From the NCBI GenBank assembly GCA_002722565.1, contig PBMG01000017.1, positions 47,487-111,486 on the forward strand: a stretch of 64,000 nt of DNA, written 5' to 3'. Position numbers and translations under genes: made by a program. Below the pieces are notes generated by a model. That model saw only the letters and a list, made by a program, of their open reading frames with translations, had not been told where the DNA came from and did not search any database. Positions 45,144-53,595 of the stretch are shown here, piece after piece. This DNA comes from Acidimicrobiaceae bacterium. Its GTDB lineage: Bacteria; Actinomycetota; Acidimicrobiia; Acidimicrobiales; Poriferisodalaceae. Numbering within the stretch: the first letter of the stretch is position 1; every line of letters starts with the position of its first letter.

Positions 45144-46025
45144 TCAATTTACTGTTCGAAGAAGTTCCGTAACGAGTTCTGAAACGGCCGGATTTACCAG
45201 GCTGCTGTCGCGAGTGGCAGCTACCAATGTGCGATTGAGAAGCGGTTTTTTTTGGACAGGAGCAAGAGAGGCAGGTGGTCGTTCGGCTTGGATTTGAGGT
45301 AGCACCGTCCACCCCATCCCAATCAAAACCATCTCACTCAGCACCTCTGGCTGGTTGGACTCTGCGACAACCGAGAAGGGCGCGCCCAATGACCTAAGTG
45401 CCTCTCCGATGAGGTCCCTCGTCAAAGAGCCAATTGGGAAAGTTACCCATGGCCCCCATTCCTTAGTGCTAGATGGGCGGGTGCCGGGAGGAGCGTAAAC
45501 GTATAGGTCTTCTTCCAACAAGGGCACGGTTGAAAATTGTGAATCGTGAGGCGAAACACAAATGGCTAGATCTAAATTACCGTTGCTGAGACCTTCAAGT
45601 AGCTGGCTTGACGGTCCGACGGTTACGTGAAGATCCAAGTCTGATCTTTCTTGTCGGAAGGACCGTAAAGTGTCTCCGAAATGGTCGACCGCTGCTGCGT
45701 CAATCATGCCGACTCGGAGCTTTCCAGCGGACCCAGCTCGAATACGATCGCTCCAACGAGAGAGATCGCTGGTCAAGGCAAGTATGCGCTTCGCGTGCTG
45801 GGTTAGTTCGTCTGTTGAGGACGCGGGCACCCTTCTGCGTCCATTCCAAGTGAACAGCTGAATACCTAATCGACGTTGGAGTTCGGCCAAGCCTTGAGAT
45901 AGCGCAGATTGGCTAACCCCCAAAGCTTCGGCTGCGGCCGCCCAAGTTGTGTTTTCTTGAACCGCTACTAGATATTGGAGATGGGTAATAGAAATGTCAG
46001 AAAGCGTGGAATGAGCAGTCCTCAT
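45144..46025 (-). CDS. LysR-family transcriptional regulator
   Basis: 293-aa LysR protein with winged HTH (about residues 10-70: L-Q-Y-L-V-A-V-Q-E-N then W-A-A-A-A-E-A-L-G-V-S-Q-S-A-L-S) and a C-terminal effector domain. It is divergent from the inositol-phosphate synthase gene over 78 bases that include an ATAC-N11-GTAT motif, so that gene is its probable target. Confidence 0.92.
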   Translation of the reverse strand: MRTAHSTLSDISITHLQYLVAVQENTTWAAAAEALGVSQSALSQGLAELQRRLGIQLFTWNGRRRVPASSTDELTQHAKRILALTSDLSRWSDRIRAGSAGKLRVGMIDAAAVDHFGDTLRSFRQERSDLDLHVTVGPSSQLLEGLSNGNLDLAICVSPHDSQFSTVPLLEEDLYVYAPPGTRPSSTKEWGPWVTFPIGSLTRDLIGEALRSLGAPFSVVAESNQPEVLSEMVLIGMGWTVLPQIQAERPPASLAPVQKKPLLNRTLVAATRDSSLVNPAVSELVTELLRTVN

Positions 46026-46055
46026 ACATCACCATCGCAAATCAAAAGATAAGGG

Positions 46056-46074
46056 ATACTTAATAATAGAGTAT
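46056..46074. promoter_or_regulatory. Candidate LysR operator (ATAC-N11-GTAT)
   Basis: ATACT (46056-46060) and AGTAT (46070-46074) form an inverted repeat of the T-N11-A class bound by LysR proteins, in an A+T-rich divergent intergenic region. It lies about 30 bases upstream of the inositol-phosphate synthase ATG. Confidence 0.5.
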
Positions 46075-46091
46075 GAAAGTATTAAAACACT

Positions 46092-46097
46092 TATGAT
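46092..46097 (+). promoter_or_regulatory. Candidate -10 element for leaderless transcription
   Basis: TATGAT lies six bases before the ATG at 46104, and no Shine-Dalgarno is present. This spacing is what leaderless actinobacterial transcripts show. No convincing -35 hexamer is seen, consistent with activator dependence. Confidence 0.4.
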
Positions 46098-46103
46098 TTA
46101 GCT

Positions 46104-47405
46104 ATGACCACAGCCGATATCACTCCCGCCAAAGGCAAACTGGGTGTCCTCACCCCTGGAATGGGAGCCGTTGCTACCACGTTCATCGCAGGTGTGTTGG
46201 CCGCGCGGCAAGGACTAGCTGCCCCAATTGGTTCTGTGTCGCAGATGGCGCATATTCGACTTGGAAAAAAAGATGATGCCCGCAACCCACTAATCAAAGA
46301 TTTCGTTCCCCTCGCCGGGTTGGACGATCTTGTGTTTGGAGGATGGGACCCCATAACTCCCAATGCCTTGGAAGGCGCCCAGGCTGCTGGGGTTCTAGAG
46401 GATCGAGACCTCGCGGCTATCTCAGGTGAGCTTGAAGGCATTGTCGCTATGGACGCGGTGTTCGACCAGAAGTGGGTTAAGAAACTAGACGGGAATCGCG
46501 TTAAGGCGTTGGACTCAAAACTAGAACAAGCCCAAGCCCTTATGGCTGACATCGACCAGTTCCGAACTGACAATGATTGTGACCGCCTTGTCATGGTTTG
46601 GTGTGGATCGACTGAGGCTTACCAAGAGGCAAGCGCTGCTCACGAAACACTCGAAGCGTTTGAGGCAGGCCTAGCGGCGAATGATGAGAACATCTCCCCG
46701 AGTCAGATCTACGCTTATGCGGCGCTTATGAGTGATGTTCCGTTTGCAAATGGGGCACCCAACTTGAGCGTAGATCTTCCATGCATGATTGAGTTGGCTG
46801 AACGTCGAGGCGTCCCGATTGCTGGCAAAGATTTCAAAACCGGTCAGACGTTAATGAAGACGCTTATTGCCCCAGGACTCAAAGCCAGAATGTTGGGCTT
46901 GCGTGGCTGGTACAGCACCAACATCCTTGGTAATCGAGATGGAGAAGTGCTTGATGACCCCGAAAACTTCAAGACCAAAGAAGTATCAAAACTCGGTGTT
47001 CTTGACACGATCTTACAGCCCTCTGTGTATCCCGACCTTTACGGAAATATCGACCATGTAGTGCGAATTAACTACTACCCACCTCGTGGAGATAACAAAG
47101 AAGGTTGGGACAACATCGATATATTCGGTTGGCTCGGCTATCCGATGCAGATCAAAATTGACTTTTTATGTCGTGATTCGATCTTGGCAGCGCCGATCGT
47201 ACTTGACCTCGCTCTGTTCCTTGACCTAGCTCACCGAGCTGGAGAGTCGGGTGTTCAAGAGTGGTTGTCGTTCTACCTGAAAGCGCCACAATCGAGTAAC
47301 GCGTCAGGACCTGAGCACGACATTTTTATTCAACAAACAAAACTTAAAAATACGCTCAGGGAATGGATGGGAGAAGAACCCGTCACACATTCCGAGGCGG
47401 GGTGA
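46104..47405 (+). CDS. Inositol-3-phosphate synthase
   Basis: 433-aa NAD-dependent enzyme that converts glucose 6-phosphate to inositol 3-phosphate, for inositol lipids or mycothiol. It shows G-V-L-T-P-G-M-G-A-V-A-T-T-F (NAD loop), F-G-G-W-D, G-K-D-F-K-T-G-Q-T (catalytic Lys) and Y-S-T-N-I-L-G-N-R-D-G. It differs from the ~365-aa mycobacterial Ino1 and resembles the longer Bacteroidetes/archaeal-eukaryotic-like form, as I recall it, suggesting possible acquisition. It is divergent from a LysR gene. Confidence 0.9.
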   Translation: MTTADITPAKGKLGVLTPGMGAVATTFIAGVLAARQGLAAPIGSVSQMAHIRLGKKDDARNPLIKDFVPLAGLDDLVFGGWDPITPNALEGAQAAGVLEDRDLAAISGELEGIVAMDAVFDQKWVKKLDGNRVKALDSKLEQAQALMADIDQFRTDNDCDRLVMVWCGSTEAYQEASAAHETLEAFEAGLAANDENISPSQIYAYAALMSDVPFANGAPNLSVDLPCMIELAERRGVPIAGKDFKTGQTLMKTLIAPGLKARMLGLRGWYSTNILGNRDGEVLDDPENFKTKEVSKLGVLDTILQPSVYPDLYGNIDHVVRINYYPPRGDNKEGWDNIDIFGWLGYPMQIKIDFLCRDSILAAPIVLDLALFLDLAHRAGESGVQEWLSFYLKAPQSSNASGPEHDIFIQQTKLKNTLREWMGEEPVTHSEAG

Positions 47406-47447
47406 GTTCGCAGCGGCGATAGAAGACTTGTTTCGATTGGCGCTTGT

Positions 47448-48521
47448 CTAAGGCCGCAAACTATCGGTATCGCTGAGCTCGTTTATCATTGATCGCATAG
47501 TGATTTCGTCGTCAGGGTTATTGACCGGGATGCTGAATTCAATTCTGTCGATCAGCCTTCCGAACCTTGCATTTAGCAGGGATGCAATTTCATCGTAGGT
47601 TCCGATTGTCGCGATGGTGTGGAACATATCGTCGTCAACGAGCTCAGGAATCTCATCCCAACGTTGCTCACGGGAAAGCGACGCCGCGTGGTCAACTTTG
47701 TCTTCCCAGCCGTGCACTTCGAATGCCGCTTTGTAAGCGGGCGTAGCTAAATAGAAGCCAACTCGTGCCCGGACACTCTCTGCTACTTCGGCAAGGCTTG
47801 CATCGTCTGGTGCAGTTGCGACTAGTGGCTTCATGCACCAGTCAACTTCATGTGGATTTCTGCCACTCCTACCGGAACCTTTGGCTACAGCGGGGATCAT
47901 TACCTCTTCGATGTATTTGGGGGAACAAACGGGATGTAGCCGGATCCCGTCTGCGACCTCACCCACTACAGCGCACATGTTCGTGTTGATTGCTGAAATG
48001 TGAATTGGAATGTCCGGATGTTCGATAGGTCCTGGGTCAAAAAGAGGGACCATTAAATTTAATTTGTAATGGTCACCATCGTGGTTGAGCGGTTCACGAT
48101 CCTGCCAGCATCGCCATACAGCCCGCATGGCGAGTATGTAGTCCCGCATTCTTGGAGCAGGAGCGGACCACTCCATCCCGTATCTTCTTCTGATGTGTCC
48201 CCGCACTTGGGACCCCAAGCCTAGGATCAAGCGCCCTCCAGACATTTTTTGAAGCGTCCATGCCGACATGGCCGTAATCGTCGGCGAACGCGGAAATGCC
48301 ATAGCAACAGATGTCGCTAGGTCAAGGGTCGTGGTGTTGACTGAAGCAAGTGTTAATTGCTGATACGGGTCGTCCTTGCATTCTTCGACTGCGATGCCGT
48401 GAAACCCCAGCTTTTCGAGCCGAACTGCTTCTTCGGCGATGGTGCGCACATCTAGGGGGGTATCGGGCTCTCGCAGACCTGGGTCCACTTTGCCTAATGG
48501 AAGCATTGTTTCGGATTTCAT
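47448..48521 (-). CDS. LLM-class F420-dependent oxidoreductase (MSMEG_2256-like)
   Basis: 357-aa luciferase-like TIM-barrel oxidoreductase. The pattern L-G-F-H-G-I-A-V-E-E-C, S-V-A-M-A-F-P-R-S-P, S-G-G-R-L-I-L-G-L-G-S-Q-V-R-G-H-I and F-D-P-G-P-I-E-H-P-D-I-P-I-H fits the F420-dependent MSMEG_2256-like subgroup. A deazaflavin or flavin hydride carrier is expected; the substrate is unknown. It overlaps the D-2-hydroxyacid dehydrogenase gene by 4 bases, downstream of it. Confidence 0.87.
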   Translation of the reverse strand: MKSETMLPLGKVDPGLREPDTPLDVRTIAEEAVRLEKLGFHGIAVEECKDDPYQQLTLASVNTTTLDLATSVAMAFPRSPTITAMSAWTLQKMSGGRLILGLGSQVRGHIRRRYGMEWSAPAPRMRDYILAMRAVWRCWQDREPLNHDGDHYKLNLMVPLFDPGPIEHPDIPIHISAINTNMCAVVGEVADGIRLHPVCSPKYIEEVMIPAVAKGSGRSGRNPHEVDWCMKPLVATAPDDASLAEVAESVRARVGFYLATPAYKAAFEVHGWEDKVDHAASLSREQRWDEIPELVDDDMFHTIATIGTYDEIASLLNARFGRLIDRIEFSIPVNNPDDEITMRSMINELSDTDSLRP

Positions 48522-49522
48522 TGTCGAAGCTCCAGTCGCAAATCATCACCTGAGAGGTATGCATCTAACTGCTCAAAGAACACGTCGTCACCGCGTTTCG
48601 TTATGCCGGAACCGGCTCCAGCAATATGAGAAGTTAGTGTGACCCTGGGGTGATTCCAAAGAGGACTGGCGGCTTCTAACGGCTCCGTATCAAAGACATC
48701 TAGAATCGCCTTGAAGTCCCGATCTGAATCGAGAACTTCCATGAGATCGCTGGTATTAACCACCGGTCCTCGTGAGACGTTAACGAGTATTGAACGTTGG
48801 CCCATACTGTCCAGGAAGTTCTTGTTCACTAGTCCTCGCGTGTCTTCAGTTAGAGGGCAAGCGATAACTACTACGTCGGCGGAAGGCAAGACTTCGTTGA
48901 GATTGCCCATCGTGACCATTCGGTCGGCTAAAGGGTCGTCTGTTGGGGTTCGACGTGCGCCAACAATTTCTACGCCAAATGGTTTTGCCCTTTTAGCGAC
49001 TTCTCTGCCTATCGATCCGAAGCCCACAATGAGCCAAGTGTTGCCATTAATTTCTGACCAACTCTTTTGATTCCAGTTGCTGTTTCTTTGATCATCAGAG
49101 CGTTCTGTCCAGCCGTGAACGACGTTCATAACGGCGGCCATGACGTACTCCGCAACACCAGCATTGGGAGAATCGCTATTACTAAGACGAATGCCGGCAG
49201 AAAGAATATTTTGCAGCGGCGGAGCATCAGCGCCCGCTAGGCACGACTGGACCCACTTAATGGTGCCGGAGGCTATAAGTGCCTCTGTAAAAAGTAAGAA
49301 GTCTGAGGCAGTCATTCCATCTGAGGTACCTGCGAATAGTAAATCAATTGGTATCCAGCCAATTTCTGGCTTGTAATCAGTTTCCGAGATTGGAGTTCCA
49401 TCAGCGAAGCGAATCCCAGAAGTCGACCAGCATAAGATTTCGACTTCATGAGACGAAGCTTCTAGGCGTGGTCGAATTCTTTCGTATACAACGGAAGGGA
49501 CGAGAACTTGGCGCTTAGGCAT
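48518..49522 (-). CDS. D-isomer-specific 2-hydroxyacid dehydrogenase
   Basis: 334-aa NAD-dependent dehydrogenase. The Rossmann motif is V-G-F-G-S-I-G-R-E-V-A-K. The substrate-binding/catalytic region has V-N-V-S-R-G-P-V-V-N, D-V-F-D-T-E-P-L and a His in L-T-S-H-I-A-G. It probably reduces a 2-keto acid or oxidises a glycerate-type acid. It is divergent from an MFS gene with only 16 bases between starts, and it precedes the LLM gene in a coupled pair. Confidence 0.9.
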   Translation of the reverse strand: MPKRQVLVPSVVYERIRPRLEASSHEVEILCWSTSGIRFADGTPISETDYKPEIGWIPIDLLFAGTSDGMTASDFLLFTEALIASGTIKWVQSCLAGADAPPLQNILSAGIRLSNSDSPNAGVAEYVMAAVMNVVHGWTERSDDQRNSNWNQKSWSEINGNTWLIVGFGSIGREVAKRAKPFGVEIVGARRTPTDDPLADRMVTMGNLNEVLPSADVVVIACPLTEDTRGLVNKNFLDSMGQRSILVNVSRGPVVNTSDLMEVLDSDRDFKAILDVFDTEPLEAASPLWNHPRVTLTSHIAGAGSGITKRGDDVFFEQLDAYLSGDDLRLELRQ

Positions 49523-49538
49523 AGTCGATCAGCGTAGG

Positions 49539-50768
49539 GTGCTTGTCGTGCCGCTGTCCGGTGATTCCCAAAATTCGTCGCCATTGAGTCAAACGGCCTT
49601 ACTGATCGCCGTTTTGGTGTCAACCATGGCTTTGGGGGCTTTCCCGATAGTGGGGACAGCGGTTGTCGCAACGGCTCTTGCGGCAGATCTTGACATGTCT
49701 CTGACGCTGTTTGGTGCAGGAGTGGCACTGAATACGTTGTTTGGTGGACTCTTCGCGCCGTTATCAGGACGACTGGCTGATCTCTACGGCGGGAAGTGGT
49801 CGTGCGTGTTTGTTTTGGTGTCCTCGGGTCTCGGATTGATGGTCGTTGCCCTTGGTAGGTCATCTTTCGAACTTATCTTGGGTCTCTTGATATCGAGTTA
49901 TGGGCAAGGGGCTTGTAACCCTGCCACCAACAAACTCGTTGCGGAAAGAGCGGCACCGGGGAGTCGAGGGACTATGACTGGGATCAAGCAATCCGGGGTG
50001 CAACTTGGCATTCTTTTAGGGGGTTTTACCCTTCCCGCGTTAAGTATTTGGGTGAATTGGCGGTTTGCTATAGGCCTTTATGCAGTAATGGCGTTGTTGG
50101 GGGCGGCGCTAGCGGCAGCAGCGCTCCCTGATAGTCGCGAAGAACTCACTAAGGACAGTCGAGTAGCCGGAGGCACGGAAAACTCGAGTCTGCCGAGGTC
50201 GGTGTCCTTACTTGCGTTGTACGCGCTATGCATGGGGTGTGTCGTTGGGGGAGTCGGTCGGTACACAGTTTTATTCGCTGAGAATGCTCTAGACATGTCG
50301 AATGTCAGGGCGGGGCTCGTAGCGGGGCTTCCTGGAGGCCTTGCCATAGCCACGCGAATAATTTGGGCGCGCTTGGCTGAACATCGGATAGCCCCGCCGA
50401 AAGCACTTGCTATCCAATCTTTTCTTACGGTGCTCGTCATGTTGATGTTGTTAGCTGCGGTAGGAGTTGGCTCCTGGATCATGTGGCCGGCTGCGGTTCT
50501 TTCTGCCCTAGGCCTCAATGCGTGGAATGCAGTAGCGATGCTCTCTGTAATCATTGGAGTGCCGCAAAACCAGTCCGGCCGAGCTAGTGGGAGAGTCGTT
50601 ATGGGCTTCATGGCAGGTTTGACCATGGGCGGATTTTTGACAGGGCTGGTTGCAGATGTAACTGGGGGTTACGAGACGGCATGGGCGAGCTTGTTAGTTC
50701 TTTCGATTTTGGCGACGTTGCTTGCGTTAAGAAGTACTAACCAACAGGGTTTAGCCCCGACGGTCTAA
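49539..50768 (+). CDS. Major facilitator superfamily transporter
   Basis: 409-aa carrier with 12 predicted membrane helices. The loop 2-3 signature G-R-L-A-D-L-Y-G-G-K-W is present, as are the TM4-5 motif P-A-T-N-K-L-V and Q-S-G-V-Q-L-G-I-L. Probably a proton-coupled uptake or efflux carrier for a small organic acid or similar. GTG 49539 is used; GTG 49548 is an alternative. It starts 16 bases from the divergent D-2-hydroxyacid dehydrogenase, which suggests related substrates. Confidence 0.9.
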   Translation: MLVVPLSGDSQNSSPLSQTALLIAVLVSTMALGAFPIVGTAVVATALAADLDMSLTLFGAGVALNTLFGGLFAPLSGRLADLYGGKWSCVFVLVSSGLGLMVVALGRSSFELILGLLISSYGQGACNPATNKLVAERAAPGSRGTMTGIKQSGVQLGILLGGFTLPALSIWVNWRFAIGLYAVMALLGAALAAAALPDSREELTKDSRVAGGTENSSLPRSVSLLALYALCMGCVVGGVGRYTVLFAENALDMSNVRAGLVAGLPGGLAIATRIIWARLAEHRIAPPKALAIQSFLTVLVMLMLLAAVGVGSWIMWPAAVLSALGLNAWNAVAMLSVIIGVPQNQSGRASGRVVMGFMAGLTMGGFLTGLVADVTGGYETAWASLLVLSILATLLALRSTNQQGLAPTV

Positions 50769-50927
50769 TAGCGAAATGCAGCGCCAGGATGTGTTGTAGA
50801 AAGCGGCCGTCGGTGAAGATTTTCCTTCTCAGACTTCCTTCGATGTAGCCATGTCGGACTGAGCCAGGGTCTTTGCAAGATGAGTATGGCCCCTTGAGAA
50901 AGTTGATAAAGGCCCTGGAGTGCCTTT

Positions 50928-51833
50928 GTGATAGATCCCAACCGGCTAGCCCGTATTAAAGAGGCTTTACCGCACCGAAGCTGCAAGAATTGTCTCATGG
51001 ACGAAACCAGACTCTCCCGATACCTCGATGCACTCGAGGAAGACGGCTATTGCATAATCGAAAATGCCATTGAACCCAGTCTCATCGAAGAAGTCCGGAC
51101 GTCGGTGGCTCGGTTGGAGAATGACTTGAACATTCAACCGCGAGGCAATCGGGCTGAAGGCTTTGCTACTAAGCGGATGTACAACTTGTTGGATAAAGAT
51201 CGAGTGTTTTGGAAGTTGCCTGTTCATCCGAACGTGCTGCCATTTGCAGAGCGTCTCCTAGATGAAGAATGTCTGTTGTCTGGTACTACCTGTATGAATA
51301 TCGGGCCGGGCGAAGTTCATCAGGGGCTTCATAGCGACGATGGTTTAGTAAATGTTCAGCGGCCGAGAATCCCGTTCATGGTTACAACTATCTGGGCCTT
51401 TAGTGATTTCACTGCTGACAATGGGGCAACTCGAATTGTTCCGGGTTCCCATAAATTTGATCATGAGCCCCGCAAAGGTCAGAAAGTTGACCATGTACCA
51501 GCTGAAATGGCTGCGGGTTCGGTTTTGGTAGTAAATGGCGGAACTTGGCATTGCGGGGGAGCGAATACCACTGACACTGATTGGAGGCTAGGTATTAGCG
51601 TTCAATATTGCCAGGGCTATCTTCGACAACAACAGAATCAGTACTACAGCCTTTCACCGAAAGACGTCAAAGCAATGCCGCAACGGTTGGCAGCTCTGTG
51701 CGGGTTTACCCTCTACAAAGGGATCATGGGTCACGTAGATGGTGCGAGTCCAGGCAGATTCTTGGGAGCAGGCCACGCGGACGAAGTTGCCTATGCAGCG
51801 ATGAGAACTAAGAACGGAGTTGCCGAAAGTTAA
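50928..51833 (+). CDS. Phytanoyl-CoA dioxygenase-family (PhyH) protein
   Basis: 301-aa Fe(II)/2-oxoglutarate-type oxygenase of the PhyH family with H-S-D-D-G (H-x-D iron ligands), distal His in G-T-W-H-C-G-G and Arg in D-W-R-L-G-I-S for 2-oxoglutarate. Substrates range from lipid CoA esters to small polar compounds. GTG 50928 has GGAG 7 nt upstream; ATG 50997, beginning M-D-E-T-R-L-S-R-Y-L, is a plausible later start. It is followed by an SDR and an EamA exporter. Confidence 0.88.
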   Translation: MIDPNRLARIKEALPHRSCKNCLMDETRLSRYLDALEEDGYCIIENAIEPSLIEEVRTSVARLENDLNIQPRGNRAEGFATKRMYNLLDKDRVFWKLPVHPNVLPFAERLLDEECLLSGTTCMNIGPGEVHQGLHSDDGLVNVQRPRIPFMVTTIWAFSDFTADNGATRIVPGSHKFDHEPRKGQKVDHVPAEMAAGSVLVVNGGTWHCGGANTTDTDWRLGISVQYCQGYLRQQQNQYYSLSPKDVKAMPQRLAALCGFTLYKGIMGHVDGASPGRFLGAGHADEVAYAAMRTKNGVAES

Positions 51834-51867
51834 GCAGCACCTAGCTCATGCGATCTAGGTTCAAGCT

Positions 51868-52644
51868 ATGGAAATTAAGGACCGAGTAGCAATCATTACC
51901 GGCGGCGGCGGAGGTATTGGCTCCGCGACAGCGCGTAAATGGATATCAGAGGGCGCACGTGGTGTCGTGGTGGCTGACTATGACGCCGAGTCAGCGCTAT
52001 CAGTTGCGGCGGAATTGGGATGCGTGGGAGTCGGACTAGACGTAACTGATGAAGCGGCTGTCAGTCAGTTGGTAGAAGAGACCGAAACTACGATTGGACC
52101 AGTTGACATCTTCTTCTCTAACGCGGGCGCAGGTGCAGAAGGCGGAGTGGAAGCCTCAAATGAAGCATGGCAGTCCCAGTGGGAGTTGCACGTGATGTCG
52201 CATGTTTACGCTGCCCGCGCAGTGCTGCCATCAATGACGGCACGTGGAGAGGGCTACCTTGTGCATACAGCTAGCGCTGCTGGTCTTCTAGCAGCGGTTG
52301 GTTCGGCGCCTTACTCGGTGACAAAGGCTGCATGTATCAAATTGGCAGAAACGTTGGCAATCAATCATGGAGACGACGGCATACGGGTGTCGGTTCTCTG
52401 CCCTCAAGGAGTCAATACCGCAATGGCGCCCCGACAACTAGGGGATGGCGGAACTGATGGAATCGTCGAGGCAGACTACGTCGCTGACAAGATCACAGAA
52501 GCCCTGTTAAAAGAAGAGTTCCTCATTTTGTCGCACCCGGAGGTTCAGACCTACACCGAACGCAAAGCGTCTGATCCAGATCGCTGGCTTAAAGGAATGC
52601 GTCGACTCCGAAGAAGGTCAATCGATCTTCTTGAGGGAGCGTGA
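51868..52644 (+). CDS. Short-chain dehydrogenase/reductase
   Basis: 258-aa classical SDR with G-G-G-G-G-I-G-S-A-T (NAD(P) loop), S-N-A-G-A, the active Ser in H-T-A-S-A-A-G, and Y-S-V-T-K supplying Tyr and Lys. D-Y-D-A after strand 2 suggests NAD preference. TAGGTT six bases before the ATG, with no Shine-Dalgarno, is compatible with leaderless transcription. It overlaps the EamA gene by 4 bases. Substrate unknown. Confidence 0.9.
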   Translation: MEIKDRVAIITGGGGGIGSATARKWISEGARGVVVADYDAESALSVAAELGCVGVGLDVTDEAAVSQLVEETETTIGPVDIFFSNAGAGAEGGVEASNEAWQSQWELHVMSHVYAARAVLPSMTARGEGYLVHTASAAGLLAAVGSAPYSVTKAACIKLAETLAINHGDDGIRVSVLCPQGVNTAMAPRQLGDGGTDGIVEADYVADKITEALLKEEFLILSHPEVQTYTERKASDPDRWLKGMRRLRRRSIDLLEGA

Positions 52645-53552
52645 ATCATCAAGGCGGAGTTAATCCGAAGTCAGGATTTACCTCTAACAAAGTCACAGTT
52701 GCGCTAGTTGTTTTGACAGCGTTACTCATCGGCCTGAATTACACGGTGATGAAATGGGCCTTGGACCACACCACCCCGTTGGCCTTAGCTGCCCTCCGGA
52801 CAACCGTTGGCGCACCATTCCTTCTTGCAGTAGCCCTGTTAAGAGGGGAAAAACTGCCGCAAACCCGACAGCAATGGATGGCCGTATGGTGGATTTCGCT
52901 GTCGATAACGACGGTTTCCAGCGGATTTCTTGTCTTAGGTATCTCGCGGCTATCTCCAGGGTTATCGGCGATGTTGTCAGCGACCATGCCCCTCTTTACG
53001 GCGTTGATAGCGGTGGTAGTTATTGCTGAATTCCCGGGCCGCCGAGGCTATTTGGGTTTGCTTATTGGCGTAGTTGGCGCGGTGTTTCTAGCGGTTCCGG
53101 CTTTTGGTTCTGGTAATACCAAACTTGGAATTGTCTTCTCACTCATCTCTAGCGTGAGCTGGGCGGCAGGGGCAGTCCTAAATAAACGGCTCCCGGGCGC
53201 CTTGGAAATTAGTCCGCTGATGCTCGTGGCCCTGCAGATCACATTTTCAGCAGTTTGTTTACACGCAGCGGTTCCCTTTGTTGAAGATTGGTCAGAAACC
53301 TCATTCAGCTGGGGATTAACCATGCCCTTGCTGTATGCGGGAATTCCGTCTTTAGCGGTCACTTTCTACCTGTTCGCTAGCGTCTTACGCCGAGCACCCG
53401 CAATACAAGGAGCAGCTGTTGCTTATCTAACCCCGTTTTTCGGGGTGGTCTTTAGCTGGATGTTGGTAGGAGACCAGTTAGGTCGGGCTGAGATCTTAGG
53501 AGGCTCGCTGGTAGTTGTTGGTGTCGCGGTGCTATCAACTGACCGCCATTAA
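52641..53552 (+). CDS. EamA/DMT-family transporter
   Basis: 303-aa drug/metabolite transporter with ten hydrophobic helices arranged as two EamA repeats (about 14-145 and 160-300), including L-A-A-L-R-T-T-V-G-A-P-F and A-A-V-A-Y-L-T-P-F-F-G-V-V-F. It probably exports or imports an amino acid, osmolyte or other metabolite. It is coupled to the SDR by a GTGA overlap. Confidence 0.9.
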   Translation: MNHQGGVNPKSGFTSNKVTVALVVLTALLIGLNYTVMKWALDHTTPLALAALRTTVGAPFLLAVALLRGEKLPQTRQQWMAVWWISLSITTVSSGFLVLGISRLSPGLSAMLSATMPLFTALIAVVVIAEFPGRRGYLGLLIGVVGAVFLAVPAFGSGNTKLGIVFSLISSVSWAAGAVLNKRLPGALEISPLMLVALQITFSAVCLHAAVPFVEDWSETSFSWGLTMPLLYAGIPSLAVTFYLFASVLRRAPAIQGAAVAYLTPFFGVVFSWMLVGDQLGRAEILGGSLVVVGVAVLSTDRH

Positions 53553-53595
53553 GTAGATCTGCAAGCAAGCGATAACTGGCGTAGCCTTCACAGCT

